Assembly (NCBI GenBank): GCA_030532515.1
Contig: JAUNKY010000004.1
Span: forward strand, 21,722-85,721
DNA length: 64,000 nucleotides
Reading direction: 5' to 3'
Source: Actinomycetaceae bacterium
GTDB taxonomy: Bacteria; Actinomycetota; Actinomycetes; Actinomycetales; Actinomycetaceae
The notes under the pieces: model-generated
Databases searched by the model: none
Told to the model about the DNA's origin: nothing
The model's input: only the letters and a program-made list of their open reading frames with translations
Translations under genes and position numbers: made by a program
In this document: positions 57,942 to 64,000 of the stretch, one piece after another
Layout of the letters: each line of letters opens with the position of its first letter
Numbering within the stretch: the stretch's first letter is position 1

Positions 57942-57978
57942 TTCGAGGGCGGCAATTAGAACTATTGCCGCCCTCGAA
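57942..57978. terminator. Perfect 15-bp stem-loop from a CGAGGGCG inverted pair, after terC
   Basis: TTCGAGGGCGGCAAT (57942-57956) and ATTGCCGCCCTCGAA (57964-57978) are perfect complements with loop TAGAACT. It lies 9 bases past the terC stop on the minus strand and before the ATPase gene. A T/A-rich stretch follows on the minus strand. Both arms hold an exact copy of the iterated octamer. Confidence 0.75.
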
Positions 57979-57987
57979 AAGTTTAGA

Positions 57988-58986
57988 TTACTGAGCTACC
58001 GTCTTAGTTGCATCAGAACGGGACTTCCAGATGGAAGCAACCACAGTCAGAGTCAACGTTACGACGATGAAGGACAAAGACATCGGAATGCCAATTTCTG
58101 GCACATCGAAGTGTTCGCCGTTATTGATAAAGGAGACGGTGTTTTCGTGCATCGCGTGCAAGATCAGCTTCACGCCAATGAAGCCAAGGATTGCTGCCAA
58201 GCCCCAGTGGAGGTAAACCAGACGTTCCAACAGCCCATCGATCAGGAAGTACAGCTGACGCAGGCCCAAAAGTGCGAAAGCGTTTGCTGCGAATACTAAG
58301 TATGGTTCGGAGGTTAGACCGAAGATTGCTGGAATGGAGTCAAAAGCGAACATCAAGTCAGCAGAGCCAACGGCGATGATTACCAGCAGCATTGGGGTTA
58401 AGTAGGTGCGCGCGCCATGACGATGCAGCAGCTTGTCAGAAAGGAAGCCGTCGGTTACCGGGAATACCTTGCGGGTGACGCGTACAAAGAGAGGTTCAAC
58501 GTAGTCTTCATCGTTTTCGTGATGTCCACCGGTAGCTTCGCGTACCTGAGAGATCGCGGTCCAAATCAACCACAGGCCGAAGATGTAGAAGATCCAAGAG
58601 AACTGGTTGATCAGCTGGGCGCCAATTAGGATGAAGAAGAAGCGGAGTACCAGTGCGATGATGATGCCTGAGAGCAACACTTTTTGCTGGTATTCGCGGG
58701 GAACGCGGAAAGCGGCGATGATGATCACGAAGACGAAGAGGTTATCTAAAGAAAGTGACCATTCGGTGATCCAGCCAGCCCAGTATTGGGTCGCGTAATC
58801 CAGGTTCCAGAAGTACCAAACTACGAAGCCGAAAGACACAGCTAAAGTGACATATCCGGCGGTCCAAGAAGCTGCTTCTTTTAGGGTTGGGGCGTGCGGG
58901 GTGCGCACGTGACCAACGATATCAACTGTAATCAGAGCGATTACCAAGCCGATGAGGATTAGCCAGCCGGCCAAGTGTACGTCCAA
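57988..58986 (-). CDS. TerC-family integral membrane protein
   Basis: Membrane protein of 332 residues with about eight hydrophobic segments. Family motifs are AGWITEWSLSLDNLFVFVII, FRVPREYQQKVLLSGI, LFAFDSIPAIFGLT-like DLMFAFDSIPAIFGLTSEP, and FALLGLRQLYFLIDGLLERL. TerC proteins are linked to manganese efflux or metalation of exported proteins. The start is TTG with GGAG 6 bases upstream. The gene lies next to uvrB, a common actinobacterial arrangement. No manganese riboswitch was recognised in the 110-base gap upstream. Confidence 0.92.
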   Translation of the reverse strand: MDVHLAGWLILIGLVIALITVDIVGHVRTPHAPTLKEAASWTAGYVTLAVSFGFVVWYFWNLDYATQYWAGWITEWSLSLDNLFVFVIIIAAFRVPREYQQKVLLSGIIIALVLRFFFILIGAQLINQFSWIFYIFGLWLIWTAISQVREATGGHHENDEDYVEPLFVRVTRKVFPVTDGFLSDKLLHRHGARTYLTPMLLVIIAVGSADLMFAFDSIPAIFGLTSEPYLVFAANAFALLGLRQLYFLIDGLLERLVYLHWGLAAILGFIGVKLILHAMHENTVSFINNGEHFDVPEIGIPMSLSFIVVTLTLTVVASIWKSRSDATKTVAQ

Positions 58987-59096
58987 AGTTTTCTCCGTGT
59001 CTAAGGTTTGCTTTTAAACAAACGTGCTTACTAATTTGCTTCAATACAATTTCTAACTTTACCGCAGTTAGAGGACGGCTTCAGCATAGGAAACTG

Positions 59097-61172
59097 TTAG
59101 GCAGAACGCATTTGTCTTAATTCTTGTTTGAGTTCCTTCAACTCGTCCCTAAAACGCGCCGCCAATTCGAACTGCAGGTCCTCGGCAGCTAAGTGCATTT
59201 GCGCGGTAAGCTCCTCTATTAAGTCAATCAGTTCAGCTTCAGCCTGCGCATTATGAACTGACTTAGGTTTACCGCTTGCGGTTGAATCCGCGGTCTTTTT
59301 AACGGGCTTTCGATATCCGCCCTCGAGCAAATCCTGCGTATCGATATCTTCACGTGCCAACATATCGGTCACGTCCTGAATCTTCTTACGCAACGGTTGC
59401 GGATCAATCCCATGCTCACGGTTATACGCGATCTGCATCTCGCGGCGTCGCTCTGTTTCGGCAATAGCTACCGACATAGAATCTGTAATCCGATCTGCAT
59501 ACATATGCACTTCCCCAGAGACGTTACGTGCTGCACGACCAATCGTCTGAATCAAGGAAGTCGTAGAGCGCAGGAAGCCTTCTTTATCCGCGTCCAAAAT
59601 CGCCACCAAAGAAACTTCCGGTAAGTCCAAGCCCTCACGCAGTAGGTTAATGCCAACTAAAACATCGAACTTACCCAAACGTAGTTCACGCAGTAACTCG
59701 ACGCGGCGCAACGTATCTACGTCCGAGTGCAGGTATTCGACGCGAATCCCCCGCTCAGCAAAGTAGGTCGTTAAATCCTCAGCCATTCGTTTCGTCAACG
59801 TAGTAACCAACACGCGTTCATTACGCGCAACCCGAGTTTGAATTTCCCCAAGCAAATCATCAATCTGATGTTCAGTAGGTTTAACTACGATTTTTGGATC
59901 TACCAAGCCCGTGGGGCGAATAATCTGCTCTACTACTCCACTGGAACGTTCCAACTCATACTTGCCGGGAGTAGCCGAAAGGTACACTGTCTGCCCAGTA
60001 CGTTCCAAAAACTCCGCAAACTTTAAAGGCCGGTTATCCATGGCCGAAGGAAGCCTAAAGCCATGTTCAACCAACGTGCGTTTACGAGACATATCCCCTT
60101 CATACATGGCCCCAATTTGTGGAACCGTCACATGGGATTCGTCAATTATCAACAAAAAATCATCCGGAAAGTAATCCAAAAGCGTATGCGGTGGGCTCCC
60201 AGCTTCACGTCCATCAATATGGCGCGAATAATTTTCAATCCCCGAACATGAACCGATTTCTCTGAGCATTTCCAGGTCGTAGGTAGTTCGCATCCGTAGA
60301 CGCTGTGCTTCCAGTAGCTTGTTGCGAGCTTCAAACCAGGCGACGCGCTCATCTAACTCTGCTTGGATAGACGCGATCGCTTTCTTCATCCGTTCTTCTC
60401 CCGCTACATAGTGAGAGGCGGGGAAAAGATAGGTATGGTCAACCTTGCGGATCAAATCGCCGGTAAGTGGGTGTAAAACTGCCAGCGAGTCCACTTCGTC
60501 ACCGAAAAATTCGATCCGGATAGCAAGTTCTTCATATACCGGAATGATCTCTACGGTATCTCCGCGGACTCTGAAAGTTCCCCTGGTAAAAGCCATATCG
60601 TTGCGCGTATATTGCATAGCTACCAGCTGGCGCAGGAAGCGCTCGCGGTCAAGTTCCATTCCTACTTCTAGCTCAATCATACGATTCACGTATTCTTCGG
60701 GGGTACCCAGACCGTAAATGCATGAAACTGAAGAGACGACTACTGTATCTCTGCGAGTTAGGAGCGAGTTTGTGGCCGAGTGACGGAGCCGTTCAACTTC
60801 CTCATTGATTGAAGAGTCTTTTTCAATAAACGTATCCGTTTGTGGCACGTAGGCTTCTGGTTGGTAGTAGTCGTAGTAGGAAACGAAGTATTCAACCGCA
60901 TTGTTGGGAAGTAGGCTGCGCAGTTCTGAAGCTAACTGGGCGGCCAAAGTTTTGTTGTGAGCCATGATTAGCGTAGGGCGTTGCACCTGTTCGATTAGCC
61001 AGGCGGCAGTGGCAGATTTACCGGTGCCGGTGGCTCCTAAAAGGGTGATGTCTCGCTCCCCTGCCAGGATCTTTTCAGTTAGTTCTTTAATAGCTTTCGG
61101 TTGGTCGCCTGAAGGGGTGTATTCAGAGATTACTTCAAAGGGGGCTTGGCGACGGGTAATTAATTCACTCAC
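59097..61172 (-). CDS. uvrB: Excinuclease ABC subunit B
   Basis: Helicase-like subunit of nucleotide excision repair, 691 residues. Walker A GATGTGKS is at 46-53. The beta-hairpin region [43 protein letters not shown] and QTIGRAARN are visible. The C-terminal UVR domain [18 protein letters not shown] binds UvrC. The GTG start has AAAGG directly adjacent, so spacing is poor but no better start exists. Confidence 0.96.
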   Translation of the reverse strand: MSELITRRQAPFEVISEYTPSGDQPKAIKELTEKILAGERDITLLGATGTGKSATAAWLIEQVQRPTLIMAHNKTLAAQLASELRSLLPNNAVEYFVSYYDYYQPEAYVPQTDTFIEKDSSINEEVERLRHSATNSLLTRRDTVVVSSVSCIYGLGTPEEYVNRMIELEVGMELDRERFLRQLVAMQYTRNDMAFTRGTFRVRGDTVEIIPVYEELAIRIEFFGDEVDSLAVLHPLTGDLIRKVDHTYLFPASHYVAGEERMKKAIASIQAELDERVAWFEARNKLLEAQRLRMRTTYDLEMLREIGSCSGIENYSRHIDGREAGSPPHTLLDYFPDDFLLIIDESHVTVPQIGAMYEGDMSRKRTLVEHGFRLPSAMDNRPLKFAEFLERTGQTVYLSATPGKYELERSSGVVEQIIRPTGLVDPKIVVKPTEHQIDDLLGEIQTRVARNERVLVTTLTKRMAEDLTTYFAERGIRVEYLHSDVDTLRRVELLRELRLGKFDVLVGINLLREGLDLPEVSLVAILDADKEGFLRSTTSLIQTIGRAARNVSGEVHMYADRITDSMSVAIAETERRREMQIAYNREHGIDPQPLRKKIQDVTDMLAREDIDTQDLLEGGYRKPVKKTADSTASGKPKSVHNAQAEAELIDLIEELTAQMHLAAEDLQFELAARFRDELKELKQELRQMRSA

Positions 61173-61388
61173 CCTTTCAGTTTACGTGGCTTTTGCAAAT
61201 TCAGTTTGGAGGTTAGTGCGTTAACGTAGCGGTGGTTAGTAGCATTTGGCACCCCGAAATGTGTTGTCATATCGCGAAAACTTTGGGCGACTTCTTTTTA
61301 AGGGTTAAAAAATTCATACAAACAAGTTACACTCGATATACCAGCTTAAATACATCAATGTTAAATACATGTTGGATGGATAAAAATA

Positions 61389-64000
61389 ATGAAAAAGAAA
61401 AAAGGTACATCTGTACTAGCAATTGCTGGGGGCGTTTTGGCGCTAACTGGCACGATGCTAGTGCCAATAAGTGCGTATGCGGCAAATGTGGTTGATGAAC
61501 CAACATTGAAAGCTGCTATCGCTGCTGGTGAGGATGTAACGTTAACTGGAAATATTACCCTAACGTCGCCGTTAGTGATTCCAGCAACCTATGCTGGCAA
61601 GATTGACGGTGGCGGTTTTACAGTAACAGCTAACTTAGATATAAGCTTTACCGGTATGTCTCGCAACGGTATGTTCTTCGTACAGGGGAAACCCACGTTC
61701 ACGAACATTACTGTTGACGGCGAGCACAAGTGGCGTGGTTTTTGGGTTGAACCGCAAGGCGAGCTTAACCTGGATCCGCAAACCCACGTTACTAATGGTC
61801 GCGGCAATATTACTTTCGGCGATGGTGGCGCTATTTTACTAGCGGAAAACTCGAAGCTGAATCTTAATGGCGCGAAAATCAGTAATTCTGAAGGTGTCCT
61901 GGTTTCGAAGAACAATGGAATTGGTGATGGTGGCGGTGTGATGGCACGCGCCGGCTCGGTGGTTACCGGTACCGATTGTACTTTTGAAAATAACAAAACC
62001 AGTGCGTCAGAAGACTCTAACGGTGGTGGCATTTTCATCATGCGCGGTAAACTCACCTTGGACCGCTGTACTTTTACCGGTAACTCAGCCGTACGTGTTA
62101 TCGACAAGGGCAACCAGGGTGCTGGTATCTACGCTACTTTAAGTTTTGTAAAGGTAACTAACTCAACTTTCAATGTTGGAAAGCATTTTAATACCGGTGG
62201 TGGCATTCGTACGCATCTGGGTACTTAGTTTGTAGATGAATCTACCTTCAACATCCCAGATCTGGGCGATAGCTACGGTATCTCCGGGGGTGCTATTGCA
62301 GTCGAGTCTACTTACACGCAGATTCTCAACTCAACTTTCACTGCAACTGGTGCTTCGAAGCTTTCCTTCGCTGGCGGTTTCATCACTGTAGTTGGTCCAA
62401 ATCCGCAGGTTCCTACTGCGGGCGCTTACCCACATGGGTTTACCGTTAAGGCTTCGACCTTTACCGGTTCGGGCTCTAGGTGGAATGGTCCGGGAATCGC
62501 GACTTTCGGTGGCGGTATTGCTTTCGAGGCCGATAATAATTTGCAAAATAATTACACGGCTCTAATCGAAGGTTCTACTTTCCAAAACATGGCTGCCGAC
62601 GAAAATGGTGGTGCTATTACAGTTACCACTCGTGTTGGACATTCCGGCGGCGGCGTTAACCTGACTCTACGCGATACCACGATTACTAATACGCGTACCC
62701 GCTTTGCTTGGGCTAACCAAGCTGGTGGCGCTATCTACAATGGTTCTGGTAACACGCTGACGATTGAAGGTGGCTCGATTAACGGCTGTTTCGCCCCATT
62801 GGGCGGCGGTATCTTTAATGACGGCACTTTAATCTTGGATAAGGGCGTAGTTTTGGATAACAACACTACCTACAAGCTTGGTGGCGGTATCTACAACAAC
62901 GGTACGTTAACTGTTGCTAACGCAACGTTGCGGAATAACCGTCACGCTGAGGGTAAGCCTTTCCCTGGAAAGTCTGCCCCCAATGAGCACGTAGGTGGCA
63001 ATATTTATGCGAAGAAGGACGTTGTTATCAAGCCTGAAGCGACCTTTGATGCTAATGACGTGCGCGTGTTAGATAAAGAGTCTGCCGTCGTGCTAACTGG
63101 CGCGTTAACTAAGCAGTTAAACGTGACTATCAGTGAAAAAGCGTTGCCAAGTAATACTGTTTACCAGAACGAAACGCAGGTTCGTAAGGTTGGATATTTA
63201 GTTGCTAAGGGTGATGGCACTTATCAGCCAACTGCCGCTGATGCGAAAATCATCCACTACCTAACCAATAACACTGATCCAGCTGAGGTAGGAGATCATA
63301 CTTCTCTTGGTAAGTGGGATTACGTTTTGACCCCGGATAAGACAATTGTGCTGGGGCAACGGGCAAAGGTCGTTTACAACCCGAACGCTGGTGCTTTCGC
63401 CGGTGTTACCGGAAATCTGGTTGAAGACTATGTTGTATTCGCACCCGATAAGGCTTACCGAGTTGGCACTGACACCGCGGTGTCGAAGCTACCTGTAACC
63501 GATCAGGAGCCTACCCGCGACGGATTTGCTTTCCGCGGCTGGTATGTACCGGCGGGCCCACATGCTGGTTTGGACAATACGGTGGCAACTGAACCTGCTT
63601 TCGTAATGCCTAACTTCTTCGGTGGAGATGCTTTTGACGGAACTACCATTTTGGATCCGAATACGCTTACTGCCAATGCTGTCTGGGGGAAGGCTTGGAA
63701 GGTGACTTACGAGTTTAAGTCAGCTCAGGCTGATAAGACTCTGCCAAGTGAGGTAACTAAGCTGCTGCCACCAGCTAAGACGGATCTGGTACACGGCTCT
63801 GATGTCCCAGCTGTAGCAGCTACTTTCCCTGAAGTACCTGTTACCGGCGGTAAGTGGGTTTTCACTGGTTGGAACGCGGACACCGCAGTTAAAGCCATCG
63901 ACGGAAACCACACTTTCACCGGCACCTGGCAGTTCGTTCCAGCTACTTGGAAGGTGACTTACGAGTTTAAGTCAGCTCAGGCTGATAAGACTCTGCCAAG
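61389..64000 (+). pseudogene. Secreted beta-helix adhesin with SHIRT repeats, in-frame TAG, 3' end outside window
   Basis: A signal peptide (MKKKKG, hydrophobic core, SAYA cleavage near residue 31) starts a protein whose first 279 codons end at TAG 62226-62228. The same frame is then open for 590 more codons to the window end. Both sides belong together: GG[AGV][IVF] motifs (GDGGAIL, SNGGGIFI, TGGGIRT before; SGGAIAV, NGGAITV, LGGGIYN after) continue at regular spacing, with FxxN motifs, as in right-handed beta-helix and chlamydial Pmp-like proteins. An InlB-like repeat region follows (KVVYNPN to FRGWYV), then SHIRT-type repeats from Trp770. The TAG could be a nonsense mutation, a phase-type event, read-through or a sequencing error. 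Without it this would be a large cell-surface adhesin. Confidence 0.8.
63694..64000 (+). repeat. High-identity tandem repeats encoding SHIRT-type domains (252-bp period)
   Basis: The 55 bases from 63694 to 63748 recur identically at 63946-64000, a period of 252 bases or 84 codons. The unit reads WKVTYEFKSAQADKTLPSEV, then LLPPAKTDLVHGSDV, KWVFTGWNAD and FTGTWQFVPAT. This matches the length and pattern of streptococcal SHIRT domains (high-identity repeats in surface stalks). The array runs beyond the window. Confidence 0.85.

Noticed and set aside
58987..59096. Manganese riboswitch (yybP-ykoY) upstream of terC
   Set aside because: I could not find the conserved loop sequences or a terminator switch in this 110-base gap.

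Overview
The window comes from a chromosome of an actinobacterium, most likely a moderate-GC member of the Actinomycetaceae (Varibaculum, Mobiluncus or Actinotignum type; the genus is a guess). The evidence is a set of actinobacterial hallmark genes: RbpA, WhiA, GarA/OdhI with FtsR, the small basic protein/DUF881 cluster, HelY next to tatC, a fused cmk-der gene, and OpcA between zwf and pgl. Gene order resembles the Mycobacterium tuberculosis blocks tatC-helY, lnt-rbpA, DUF881-sbp-DUF881-garA-ftsR, xerD-parA-scpA-scpB-rluB-cmk-der, tkt-zwf-opcA-pgl, secG-tpi-pgk-gap and whiA-yvcK-rapZ-uvrC. No insertion sequence, prophage, CRISPR array or rRNA was seen. There is one tRNA gene.

Layout. 1-5.3 kb (+): protein export and lipoprotein maturation (3' part of tatC, helY, lnt). 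5.3-10 kb (-): rbpA, two MerR regulators, garA and the DUF881/sbp membrane cluster. 10-15.5 kb (-): pepN, a cation/proton antiporter and rlmC, then tRNA-Pro. 15.7-19.3 kb (+): a drug/metabolite exporter, then a MarR-LLM oxidoreductase-FMN reductase redox operon whose oxidoreductase has an in-frame TAG. 19.3-19.65 kb: a highly structured intergenic region. 19.65-26.9 kb (-): trhO, then the chromosome segregation and ribosome/CMP kinase block. 27-34.2 kb: pentose phosphate genes (+) with a HerA-like ATPase on the other strand. 34.2-43.3 kb (-): an RbpA-like paralogue, secG, the lower glycolysis operon, and whiA-yvcK-rapZ-uvrC. 43.4-47.5 kb (+): glnA, an acyl-CoA ligase and an SDR. 47.6-61.2 kb: uvrA and uvrB with a hydrolase, transporters, a cytoplasmic-type sialidase, a P-type ATPase and TerC. 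61.4 kb to the end (+): a large secreted beta-helix adhesin with SHIRT-type tandem repeats, interrupted by an in-frame TAG and running out of the window.

The most unusual signal is not a gene. The octamer CGAGGGCG (or its complement) occurs 23 times by eye on both strands, against about 2 expected by chance. It is often extended to TTCCCGAGGGCGG and often sits in intergenic inverted pairs that form stem-loops. This is the pattern of DNA-uptake sequences in other phyla, or of another highly iterated motif. Other points worth attention are a three-copy hairpin repeat at 12.8 kb, the two in-frame TAG codons in otherwise intact genes, the second RbpA-family protein, and a GarA with an altered phosphorylation motif. 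All positions were read by eye without alignment software.
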